The notes below the pieces were generated by a model. That model worked only from the letters and a program-made list of their open reading frames with translations, was not told where the DNA came from and did no database searches. A stretch of 6,672 nt of DNA from UBA6168 sp964442355. Lineage in GTDB: Bacteria > Bacteroidota > Bacteroidia > Chitinophagales > Saprospiraceae. Shown here piece after piece: positions 1-6,597 of this stretch (positions within the stretch are counted from its first letter, which is position 1; every line of letters begins with the position of its first letter). Location of the stretch: contig CAYTZS010000251.1 of the NCBI GenBank assembly GCA_964442355.1, forward strand, positions 1 to 6,672. Reading direction: 5' to 3'. The position numbers were made by a program, and so were the translations under genes.

Positions 1-468
1 CATGTATTTTTTGCCCTCCGTGTGCAGTGGTTGCAGGTCGTACCAAGTGCCCCGCATCTCGGCTTGCGGGTTGAAGTGCGTGACGGCAATTCCCATAAAA
101 ACATAAGGAACGCTGCCTTTGCCAGCCCGGATATTGAAATCCGAGAGGTTCATCTCGCCCGTGAACGCCAGTTCCGTCAAGTGCGTGCGGAAGCTCAGGT
201 TGCGCTCCCGACTGTCGAGATTGCTGGAGTTGGCGTCGTCGCCACTAATCATGCCTTTGAGCAGGGAGACTTTGGCGGAGAAGCGTTCATTGGCATTGTA
301 GCGGGCAAAAACCCCGTAGGTGCCGTGGTAATGCTGGTTGGAGATGCGCTGGTCGCTCAGGTCGCCGATGTAGTTGGCTGTACCTACGAACGCACCAACT
401 TCTTTGTACTGTGCCATTGCCGGAAGGCTCAGTAACACTGAGATGAGGAGTAAAACTTGCTGCTTCAT
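1..468 (-). CDS. DUF6089-type outer-membrane beta-barrel protein, N-terminal part (runs off the window)
   Basis: Reading the minus strand from ATG at 468 gives 156 open codons to the window edge with no stop, so the C-terminal part is missing. Residues 1-19 form a clear Sec signal peptide: two near-N-terminal residues including Lys2, a Leu/Val/Ile core, and a Pro-Ala-Met-Ala end, with predicted cleavage before Gln20. The mature protein begins with EVGAFVGTANYIGDLSD, which matches the start of the Bacteroidota DUF6089 family (an E-x-G-x-x-x-G-x-x-N-Y-x-G-D-L pattern). It continues with alternating hydrophobic/polar stretches typical of outer-membrane beta-strands, for example around residues 49-60 and 89-110. 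The family is predicted to form a small outer-membrane barrel; its function is not known. There is no Shine-Dalgarno sequence, as is usual in this phylum. The gene is transcribed divergently from the lipoprotein gene to its right. The family call rests on recognising the N-terminal pattern; another small porin-like family is possible. Confidence 0.78.
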   Translation of the reverse strand, partial: MKQQVLLLISVLLSLPAMAQYKEVGAFVGTANYIGDLSDQRISNQHYHGTYGVFARYNANERFSAKVSLLKGMISGDDANSSNLDSRERNLSFRTHLTELAFTGEMNLSDFNIRAGKGSVPYVFMGIAVTHFNPQAEMRGTWYDLQPLHTEGKKYM

Positions 469-692
469 GACGTAACTCGTTTGGTTTGGAAACCGCAACT
501 AACAAAAGGCGGTTAGCGTACACATGAAAGCAAAAGCAAATAAGAAGCCAAAAATTTAAAATAATCAAAATGTGTTGATCAAAGGGCCAGATTTTTTTCA
601 GTTGGCCTTGCAACTTTGCCACTTACTACCTTTGCAGGAAGACAGAAGATTGATAGCAAGACAACAAGCATCCGAAATCGAATTTAACAACG
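469..692. other. Divergent intergenic region
   Basis: This is 224 bp between two divergently transcribed exported-protein genes. The right part holds a good promoter for the plus-strand lipoprotein gene (listed separately). For the minus-strand gene I find no full TAnnTTTG match; the closest is AATTTTTG, read on the minus strand at 556-549. A 6-bp inverted repeat, AACCGC at 491-496 with GCGGTT at 509-514, would lie in the leader of the minus-strand gene. The centre (about 535-600) is A/T-rich. No small gene is convincing here. Confidence 0.6.
602..634 (+). promoter_or_regulatory. Bacteroidota-type promoter for the FG-GAP lipoprotein gene
   Basis: TACCTTTG at 627-634 is an exact match to the Bacteroidota -7 consensus TAnnTTTG and is followed by the common GCAG. 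A TTG at 602-604 lies 22 nt upstream, inside the spacing range reported for the -33 element of this phylum. A second TTG at 608-610 is 16 nt away, which is a little short. Transcription would start near position 641, leaving a leader of about 50 nt before the ATG at 693. The same octamer occurs upstream of sdaA in this window. This is prediction from consensus only. Confidence 0.65.
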
Positions 693-3600
693 ATGAAATA
701 CCATTTTACCTCCAGTCTGTTCGCCCTGATGTTGCTACTTTCTTGTGGTGGTGAACAAGACCCGCAAGCAGGTTCTTCGCAACAGGGCTCACCAGCCGAT
801 GTGCATTTTGAATTGTTGAAGCCAGAATCCACAGGCATCAGCTTTGCCAACAGCATCAAGGAGAATTTTGAGGAGAACATCATCACCAACTCCTATTTAT
901 ACAATGGTGGCGGTGTGGCGATTTTGGACGTAAACAACGACGACCTGCCCGATGTCTATTTTACGGCTACGCAGCAGGCAAATCGTTTGTATTTGAACAA
1001 AGGCAAGTTCCAATTTGAAGACATCACCGAAAAGGCTGGGGTAGGTGCAATAGGCGGTACAAAAACAGGCGTGTCGGTCGTGGACATCAATGCCGATGGC
1101 TTCCAAGATATTTATGTGTGTCGGTCTGGCCTCGCACCTACCGAAGAAAGAGCCAACATGCTGTTCGTCAACAATGGCGATGCCACCTTCACCGAAAAGG
1201 CCAAAGATTACGGCCTCGACGACCGCTCGGCCAGCAACCACGCCAATTTCTTCGACTTCGACCTCGACGGCGACCTCGATGTTTATATCCTCAACCACCC
1301 CGTGGCGTGGGCAGAAGTAAACCGGGTCAGGGTAAAACAGCTCACGCAAGACGGTTCGCAGTTCGTCCGCATCACAGACCCCCTCAACGAATGGGAGTCG
1401 GACAAACTTTTCAGGAACGAGGGCGATGGCAAGTTCGTCAACGTCTCCAAACAGATGGGGATTGAAAACCGGGCTTGGGGTCTGAGTGCCACCGTCTCGG
1501 ATTTCAATAGCGACGGCTACCCAGACATTTACATCGGCAACGATTACATCGAACCGGATATCCTCTACATCAACCAAAAAGGCAAGGGCTTCAAAGATGA
1601 GGTTTGGCGCTACTTCCGCCATACTGGCAACCACACCATGGGCGTGGACATCGCTGATGTCAACAACGATGGGTTGGTGGACGTCGCGGCGCTCGACATG
1701 TACGCCGAAAGCAACCAACGACAAAAAGAGCTGATGACCACGATGGTGCAAGACCGTTACCAAAGCCTTGTCAAGTACGGTTATGGCCACCAGCAAATGC
1801 GCAATGTGCTCCAACTGAACACAGGCGCTGCGCCCGGCGATGGGGCTACTTTCAGCGAGATTGGTCAATTGGCGGGCATCTGGGCAACCGACTGGAGTTG
1901 GAGTCCGCTCCTCGCCGACTTCGACAACGATGGGCTAAAGGATTTGTACATTACCAATGGCTATCGACGTGATGTCACCAACCTGGATTATTTGATGTAC
2001 ACCGTGGATTCTGTGATGCGGATAGGCGGCCTTTCTCCTACGAACTTCAAGACCATTGATGAGTACCTGAACAAGATACCGTCCAAGCCGCTTCCAAACT
2101 ACATGTACAAGAACACGAATGGCATTCAGTTCCAAAACGTAGGTCATGACTGGGGCTTGGGCCAACCCTCCTACTCCAATGGCAGTGCCTATGCCGACCT
2201 CGACAAAGATGGCGACTTGGATTTGTTGGTGAATCAGTTGGACGGCAATGCGCTCGTTTACCGCAATAAATCAGCTGAGCGGAAAGACGCAAACTGGTTG
2301 CAAGTGAAGTTGAAAGGCAGCTCCGCAAATCCCAATGGGGTAGGGGCCAAGCTGCGCATCCGTTACGGTGATGCCGTGCAGTACCTCGAAGCAACGCCCA
2401 CACGGGGTTTCTTTTCCTCCTCTGAGCCGTTGCTGCATTTTGGCTTGGGCAGTGCAACCACCGTTGCGAAGCTGGAAATCCGCTGGCCTGACGGCAAAGT
2501 GCAAATACTTGAAAACCTGCCCGCCAATCAGCGCCTTGTGCTCAACAGTAGCGATGCCAAATCTGGCAAATGGGAAGAACTGCCTGTTCCAGCGCCGCTT
2601 TTCCAAGTGGCAACGAGTACTGGCATCGATTTCCGGCACCAAGACGACGACTTCAACGACTTCACACGGGAGCGGCTTTTGCCACATTCCTTCTCTAACC
2701 TCGGTCCCAACATCGCCAAAGGCGACGTTAATGGCGACGGCTTGGAAGACTTCTACGTGGGTGGGGCAAGGAACCAAGCGGGAGCGCTTTACATTCAGCA
2801 AAAAAACAGCAGCTTCAAACGCAGCATCAGCTCTGCTTTTGAGACTGACAACACTTTCGAAGACATGGGCTGCATCTTCTTCGATGCAGATGGCGACAAA
2901 GATGCCGACCTCTACTTGGTGAGCGGTGGCAGTACCTACGAGGCCAATTCCAGCAATTACCAAGACCGGCTCTACTTGAACGATGGCAAAGGCAATTTCA
3001 CAAAAGCGCCCAATGGCAGCCTTCCGAACACCAGTGCAAGTGGCTCTTGCGTCGTTGCGCACGACTACGATGGTGACGGCGACTTGGATGTCTTCGTTGG
3101 CGGCTTGGTCACGCCGGGGCAGTACCCAACCGCTCCGCAATCCTATGTTTTGCAAAACAACGGTGGCAAGTTCTCTGACGTCACCGCACAAGTGGCGCCA
3201 ACGTTTGGCAAAATCGGCATGGTCAACGACCTCGCTTGGGCCGACCTCGATGGCGATAAAACCGCCGAGCTGGTTTTGACAGGGGAGTGGCTGCCAATCA
3301 CTGTCTTCAAAAACAAAGGAGGCAAGCTGACGGATGTCACCGCTCAATGCGGTTTTGAGGGCAGCAACGGCTGGTGGAATTGCCTGCACCTTGCTGACCT
3401 TGACAAGGACGGCGACCTGGATTTGGTAGCTGGCAACCTCGGCCTCAATGCCCGCCTGAAACCCACCACCGGTGCGCCCATCCAGCTTTATGCTGCCGAT
3501 TTTGACAAAAACGGCAGCCTAGACCCCGTGATGACGTGGTACCAAGATGGCAAGGAGTATCCATTGCCGCAGCGGGATGTGATGATTAAGCAGATGCCTG

Positions 3601-4073
3601 TTTTAAGAAAGGACTATGTTTATCACCGTGCCTATGGCCAGACCACCATCAAGGATTTATTCAACGTATCGGCGCTAGAAGCTGCGCAAAAGCTGGTGGC
3701 CAAGACCTTTGCAACCACCATTTTCATCAACAATCAGGGAAAGTTCACGGCGCAACCCCTGCCGATTTCGGCACAGTTTTCAGCTTGCAACCAGATTGCC
3801 ACCAACGATTTTGATGGTGACGGCAACCTCGACCTGCTGCTTGTTGGCAACAGTTACTTGACCGAAGTGGAATCAGGTAGGTACGATGCCTCCAATGGCA
3901 CGGTTCTACTTGGCAATGGCAAGGGCGGGTTCTCGGAATCACCGAACAGGTTCAATGGTTTTTGGGCCAACAAAGAGGCAAGGGACATGGCTGCCATCCC
4001 ATTGGCCAACGGAAAAACGATGTACATCATCGCCAATAACAATGACTTCATGCAGGCTTATGTCGGAAAATAG
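693..4073 (+). CDS. Large FG-GAP/VCBS-repeat lipoprotein with central ASPIC/UnbV domain (CRTAC1-like)
   Basis: The product has 1126 residues. Residues 1-18 are a lipoprotein signal peptide with lipobox LLSC (lipidated Cys18), so the protein should be membrane-anchored; Gly-Gly-Glu-Gln-Asp after the cysteine leaves surface export possible. Seven Ca-binding D-x-D/N-x-D/N-G-type motifs start at residues 79, 131, 188, 270, 322, 409 and 502. An ASPIC/UnbV domain follows at about 546-617 (NPNGVGAKLRI, then LHFGLG and LEIRWPDGKVQ). Seven more motifs start at 678, 731, 791, 851, 902, 936 and 1039. FG-GAP repeats form integrin-alpha-like beta-propeller blades stabilised by calcium, so two propellers joined by the ASPIC domain is a reasonable model. 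The text after motif 7 and the text before motif 8 resemble the two ends of a repeated module. Residues 335-375 form a non-repeat insert (DMYAES through QRQKEL to MRNVLQLN) typical of this Bacteroidota family. The molecular role is unknown; adhesion or glycan binding is often suggested. The gene appears to have its own promoter. ATG 693 is chosen because it gives an intact signal peptide. Confidence 0.9.
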   Translation: MKYHFTSSLFALMLLLSCGGEQDPQAGSSQQGSPADVHFELLKPESTGISFANSIKENFEENIITNSYLYNGGGVAILDVNNDDLPDVYFTATQQANRLYLNKGKFQFEDITEKAGVGAIGGTKTGVSVVDINADGFQDIYVCRSGLAPTEERANMLFVNNGDATFTEKAKDYGLDDRSASNHANFFDFDLDGDLDVYILNHPVAWAEVNRVRVKQLTQDGSQFVRITDPLNEWESDKLFRNEGDGKFVNVSKQMGIENRAWGLSATVSDFNSDGYPDIYIGNDYIEPDILYINQKGKGFKDEVWRYFRHTGNHTMGVDIADVNNDGLVDVAALDMYAESNQRQKELMTTMVQDRYQSLVKYGYGHQQMRNVLQLNTGAAPGDGATFSEIGQLAGIWATDWSWSPLLADFDNDGLKDLYITNGYRRDVTNLDYLMYTVDSVMRIGGLSPTNFKTIDEYLNKIPSKPLPNYMYKNTNGIQFQNVGHDWGLGQPSYSNGSAYADLDKDGDLDLLVNQLDGNALVYRNKSAERKDANWLQVKLKGSSANPNGVGAKLRIRYGDAVQYLEATPTRGFFSSSEPLLHFGLGSATTVAKLEIRWPDGKVQILENLPANQRLVLNSSDAKSGKWEELPVPAPLFQVATSTGIDFRHQDDDFNDFTRERLLPHSFSNLGPNIAKGDVNGDGLEDFYVGGARNQAGALYIQQKNSSFKRSISSAFETDNTFEDMGCIFFDADGDKDADLYLVSGGSTYEANSSNYQDRLYLNDGKGNFTKAPNGSLPNTSASGSCVVAHDYDGDGDLDVFVGGLVTPGQYPTAPQSYVLQNNGGKFSDVTAQVAPTFGKIGMVNDLAWADLDGDKTAELVLTGEWLPITVFKNKGGKLTDVTAQCGFEGSNGWWNCLHLADLDKDGDLDLVAGNLGLNARLKPTTGAPIQLYAADFDKNGSLDPVMTWYQDGKEYPLPQRDVMIKQMPVLRKDYVYHRAYGQTTIKDLFNVSALEAAQKLVAKTFATTIFINNQGKFTAQPLPISAQFSACNQIATNDFDGDGNLDLLLVGNSYLTEVESGRYDASNGTVLLGNGKGGFSESPNRFNGFWANKEARDMAAIPLANGKTMYIIANNNDFMQAYVGK

Positions 4074-4225
4074 GATGGGCCTTTTGGTTAATAAAAACTA
4101 AAACCGACCTGTCCTTTGAGCGAAAGCGATTATTCGCACGTTATTTGTCCTGTGTTCAACAAACATAGCCGCATCGTCAAATGGCGACATTTTGAAAGGC
4201 TTAAAATCAACCAATCAATTTTACG
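4074..4225. other. Gap between the lipoprotein gene and the DUF4197 gene
   Basis: This is 152 bp between two genes on the same strand. I see no strong terminator: the only stem of note, GCGAA (4120-4124) with TTCGC (4133-4137), is 5 bp and has no T-tract after it. I also see no exact TAnnTTTG promoter. The closest arrangement is TTTG at 4115-4118, then 21 nt, then GTTATTTG at 4140-4147, which lacks the TA. The downstream gene may therefore be read through from the lipoprotein gene or have a weak promoter of its own. Confidence 0.5.
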
Positions 4226-4972
4226 ATGATAAAGAAAACGCTTCCACTGTTTCTCCTGCTTTTCACCTTCACATTTGCCAACGCACAGCTAAAGGATGCG
4301 CTGAACAAAGCCAAAAACAAAGCTGAAGAAGTCGTGCAGGGTGGCGGCCTCAACCAAGATGAAGTTGGTCAGGGCCTGAAAGAAGCCTTGAACAAAGGCG
4401 TTGGAGAAGCCTCTGATTTCTTGTCCAAGCAGGATGGCTACTACAAAAGCGCCTACAAAATCCTGTTGCCAGAAGAGGCCCAGAAAGTGGTAAAAAAGCT
4501 GAAAATGGTACCCGGCTTCGAAAACGTGGAGGCCAACCTCATAGAGAAAATGAACCGTGCCGCCGAAGATGCCGCCGTGAAGGCCAAGCCTATTTTTCTG
4601 AGCGCCATCAAGTCCATGACGTTCAAGGATGCGATGAACATCCTGATGGGTAACGACGATGCGGCCACCCGCTACTTGGAGGGTGCGACTTTCAAGCAAT
4701 TGTACGCCGAGTTCATGCCCATCATTCAAGAGTCGCTGGACAAAGTAGGCGCTCGTGAGTACTGGCGCACTGCTGTCAATGCCTACAACAAAATCCCATT
4801 GGTGGAGAAAACCAACCCTGAACTGGACGACCACGTAAACCGCAAAGCATTGGGTGGCTTGTTTGGGTTGGTGGAGAAAAAAGAAGCTGCAATCCGTAGC
4901 GACGTGAGTCTTCGCAATACCGACCTGCTGAAAAAGGTATTTGCGCAGCAAGATTCCAGGAAGAAAAAATAG
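4226..4972 (+). CDS. Secreted DUF4197 domain protein
   Basis: The product has 248 residues. Residues 1-20 are a Sec signal peptide: Lys3-Lys4, then a Leu/Phe core, ending Phe-Ala-Asn-Ala before Gln21. There is no lipobox cysteine, so a soluble periplasmic or secreted protein is expected. The mature part matches DUF4197 along its length: GLKEALNKGV at 50-59, KQDGYYKS at 68-75, LLPEEAQKV at 80-88, MNRAAEDAA at 109-117, MTFKDAMNILMGNDDAATRY at 131-150, and FMPIIQESLDKV at 163-174. It is strongly helical and rich in Lys/Glu. The length is normal for the family, and the C-terminus ends in a basic Arg-Lys-Lys-Lys tail. The family occurs across Proteobacteria and Bacteroidota and, as far as I know, has no assigned biochemical function; none is proposed here. 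The gene ends 23 bp before the perfect palindrome that should terminate it, and is convergent with sdaA. No Shine-Dalgarno sequence precedes the ATG. Confidence 0.92.
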   Translation: MIKKTLPLFLLLFTFTFANAQLKDALNKAKNKAEEVVQGGGLNQDEVGQGLKEALNKGVGEASDFLSKQDGYYKSAYKILLPEEAQKVVKKLKMVPGFENVEANLIEKMNRAAEDAAVKAKPIFLSAIKSMTFKDAMNILMGNDDAATRYLEGATFKQLYAEFMPIIQESLDKVGAREYWRTAVNAYNKIPLVEKTNPELDDHVNRKALGGLFGLVEKKEAAIRSDVSLRNTDLLKKVFAQQDSRKKK

Positions 4973-4995
4973 GTTAGTTTTTTGGTGGACTTCCA

Positions 4996-5045
4996 CATCA
5001 AAAAGCCCCGACAGTGTGATTTCACACTGTCGGGGCTTTTTGATG
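4996..5045. terminator. Bidirectional intrinsic terminator (perfect 24-bp stem)
   Basis: Positions 4996-5019 are perfectly complementary to 5022-5045, leaving a 2-nt centre (about 4 nt in a real loop). The stem contains a GC-rich block, AGCCCCGACAG, flanked by AAAAA at 5000-5004 on one side and TTTTT at 5037-5041 on the other, so both transcripts see a GC-rich hairpin followed by a U-tract. It lies between the stop of the DUF4197 gene (4972) and the stop of the convergent sdaA (5058), so one element serves both genes. Confidence 0.93.
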
Positions 5046-5057
5046 CAACGGACAAAC

Positions 5058-6464
5058 TCAGCACTCCGGCACCAGTACTGACACATTCACTGCCAAGCCA
5101 CCATCCGAAGTTTCCTTGTACTTGTCGTTCATGTCAAGCGCTGTGTCCCACATGGTTTTAATCACATCATCGAGGCTGACTTTTGCCATGTTGGGGTCGC
5201 TGCTCAATGCAATTTGAGAAGCAGTGATGGCTTTCATGGCGCCCATCGTGTTGCGTTCGATGCAAGGGATTTGCACCAGCCCGTTTACTGGGTCGCAGGT
5301 GAGGCCAAGGTGATGCTCCATTGCAATTTCAGCGGCCATCAGTGCTTGCTGAGGCGTTCCGCCCATGCACTCGGTGAGTGCCGCTGCCGCCATCGCCGAC
5401 GATACGCCGATTTCAGCTTGGCAGCCGCCCATTGCCGCAGAGATGGTCGAACCCTTTTTGAACAAACTACCTACCTCGCCTGCCGTGAGCAAAAATCGGA
5501 TGATGTCGTCGTTGCCCTTGTTTTCGCAAAAACAGAGGTAATACATCAGCACAGCAGGAATGACGCCAGCCGCACCGTTGGTCGGCGCCGTGACGACCCG
5601 ACCAAAAGAGGCGTTTTCCTCGTTGACTGCTAGTGCGAAACAGCTCACCCATTTGGTCACATTGTGGAAGGACGAGCCACTAATTTTGATGGTGCTCATC
5701 CAGCCTTTGATGGTAGTGTATTCCACGCCTTCTAGCAGCTTATCGTTGATGGCTTGTGCCCTGCGCTGTACCATTAGGCCACCTGGGAGTTCGCCGTCAG
5801 AATGGCAGCCTTTGTAAATGCAGCGGAGCATGGTGTCCCAAATTTGGAGCAGGTCATGTCGAATGGTTTCTTCCTTGCGCCAAGCCAGTTCGTTTTTCAA
5901 AACGATTTCGGAGATATTCAACCCGGTTTCCTCTACATATTTGCGAAGTTCAGCTTCCTTGTCGATGGGGTAGGGTAGCGTAATAGATTGACTATCAGTG
6001 GGTTTGCTGTCTTCTTGTATAACAAAGCCTCCACCGATAGAATAATAGGTTTCGGCAATTCCCCTGCCGTTCTTGAACTGTGCGACAAAAGTCAAAGCGT
6101 TGGGGTGGAAAGGCAGTTTTTCGAAAATAAAGGCAATATTTTCGAGCGGATTAAACGATATCGTTTTTTTGCCTTCCAAGCACAGCGTTTTTGATTGGTA
6201 GATTTCGCCGATGTACGCATCAATTTTCTCCACCTCAATGGTGGTGGGGTGGTAACCAAGCAGCCCCAGCATCACAGCGATGTCGGTGCCGTGGCCACGG
6301 CCCGTCTTGGCGAGAGAGCCGTAAAGTTTCACATGCAATGACTTAACGTCCTGACTATCAATCTTTTCTAAAAACTTGAGTGCTGCTACCCAAGGTCCCA
6401 TTGTGTGCGAACTGGAGGGTCCAACACCAATTTTAAAAATATCGAAAACACTGATTCTTTCCAT
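5058..6464 (-). CDS. sdaA: L-serine ammonia-lyase, iron-sulfur dependent, single-chain
   Basis: The enzyme converts L-serine to pyruvate and ammonia in the cytoplasm, feeding serine into central carbon metabolism. The 468-residue product has the full single-chain layout. The N-terminal beta (ACT-like/regulatory) part begins with FDIFKIGVGPSSSHTMGP at 7-24 and contains GRGHGTD at 55-61. The C-terminal catalytic alpha part contains TAPTNGAAGVIPA at 292-304 and AAMGGCQAEIG at 343-353. Three cysteines at 348, 390 (LTCDPVNG) and 401 (QIPCIERN) have the 42- and 11-residue spacing of the [4Fe-4S] ligands of the Legionella pneumophila enzyme. The protein ends exactly in Cys468, matching the C-terminal cysteine that in the Legionella structure enters the active site as the fourth iron ligand. 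The length is normal for the family and nothing is missing. ATG 6464 gives the canonical N-terminus. The gene is monocistronic by context: it ends at the shared terminator and has its own -7 element upstream. Confidence 0.97.
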   Translation of the reverse strand: MERISVFDIFKIGVGPSSSHTMGPWVAALKFLEKIDSQDVKSLHVKLYGSLAKTGRGHGTDIAVMLGLLGYHPTTIEVEKIDAYIGEIYQSKTLCLEGKKTISFNPLENIAFIFEKLPFHPNALTFVAQFKNGRGIAETYYSIGGGFVIQEDSKPTDSQSITLPYPIDKEAELRKYVEETGLNISEIVLKNELAWRKEETIRHDLLQIWDTMLRCIYKGCHSDGELPGGLMVQRRAQAINDKLLEGVEYTTIKGWMSTIKISGSSFHNVTKWVSCFALAVNEENASFGRVVTAPTNGAAGVIPAVLMYYLCFCENKGNDDIIRFLLTAGEVGSLFKKGSTISAAMGGCQAEIGVSSAMAAAALTECMGGTPQQALMAAEIAMEHHLGLTCDPVNGLVQIPCIERNTMGAMKAITASQIALSSDPNMAKVSLDDVIKTMWDTALDMNDKYKETSDGGLAVNVSVLVPEC

Positions 6465-6499
6465 GTCGAGTCTGCTGAAGCGTAATAAACCCGTTCTCT

Positions 6500-6597
6500 T
6501 TGGCTCAAAATCGAGCGAACGAATGGGAGGCCAAAGGTAATTTCGTCAAGCATTTTTTAACTTGAATCTTCTTGTTCGGCTCAAATAAAGCCGAGCG
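6500..6597. repeat. Two imperfect copies of a short hairpin-forming repeat flanking the sdaA promoter
   Basis: GGCTCAAA at 6502-6509 is followed by GAGCG at 6513-6517, and GGCTCAAA at 6578-6585 is followed by GAGCG at 6593-6597. Each copy can fold. In the copy nearer sdaA, GCTC (6503-6506) pairs with GAGC (6513-6516), and the stem can extend through CGTTC (6492-6496) with GAACG (6517-6521). In the distal copy, TCGGCT (6576-6581) pairs with AGCCGA (6589-6594). One copy would lie in the start of the sdaA leader RNA and the other upstream of the promoter. Function is unknown and chance similarity is possible. Confidence 0.4.
6532..6539 (-). promoter_or_regulatory. Predicted -7 element of the sdaA promoter
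   Basis: The minus strand reads TACCTTTG from 6539 to 6532, an exact TAnnTTTG match and identical to the octamer upstream of the lipoprotein gene. Transcription would begin near 6525, giving a leader of about 60 nt before the ATG at 6464. No TTG stands at the preferred -33 spacing; the TTG read from 6549 to 6547 is too close. The call therefore rests on the -7 element alone. Confidence 0.5.

Noticed and set aside
22..435. Plus-strand open frame at the left edge
   Set aside because: It is a shadow of the minus-strand DUF6089-type gene, which has a signal peptide and family pattern; the plus frame has neither.
585..607. Inverted repeat GGCCA/TGGCC overlapping the -33 region of the lipoprotein promoter
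   Set aside because: It is only 5 bp, and GGCC is itself palindromic, so chance is the simplest explanation.
897..1868. Long open frame of 323 codons on the minus strand opposite the lipoprotein gene
   Set aside because: It is antisense to repeated Asp/Asn-Gly motifs, whose complement reads as Val/Ile-rich codons without stops. It has no signal, domain or promoter of its own.
2271..3389. Open frame of 372 codons on the minus strand
   Set aside because: It has the same cause: it mirrors the second set of FG-GAP motifs, and its translation is a low-complexity Val/Ala/Glu mixture with no recognisable family.
4120..4137. Possible terminator after the lipoprotein gene
   Set aside because: It is a 5-bp stem with an 8-nt loop and no following T-tract.
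4115..4147. Possible promoter TTTG-N21-GTTATTTG before the DUF4197 gene
   Set aside because: The TA of the -7 consensus is missing, so the match is only to the common TTTG; not strong enough to list as a promoter.
4289..5086. Open frame of 265 codons on the minus strand covering the DUF4197 gene
   Set aside because: It runs through the perfect terminator palindrome and the end of sdaA, and lies antisense to a well-supported DUF4197 gene.
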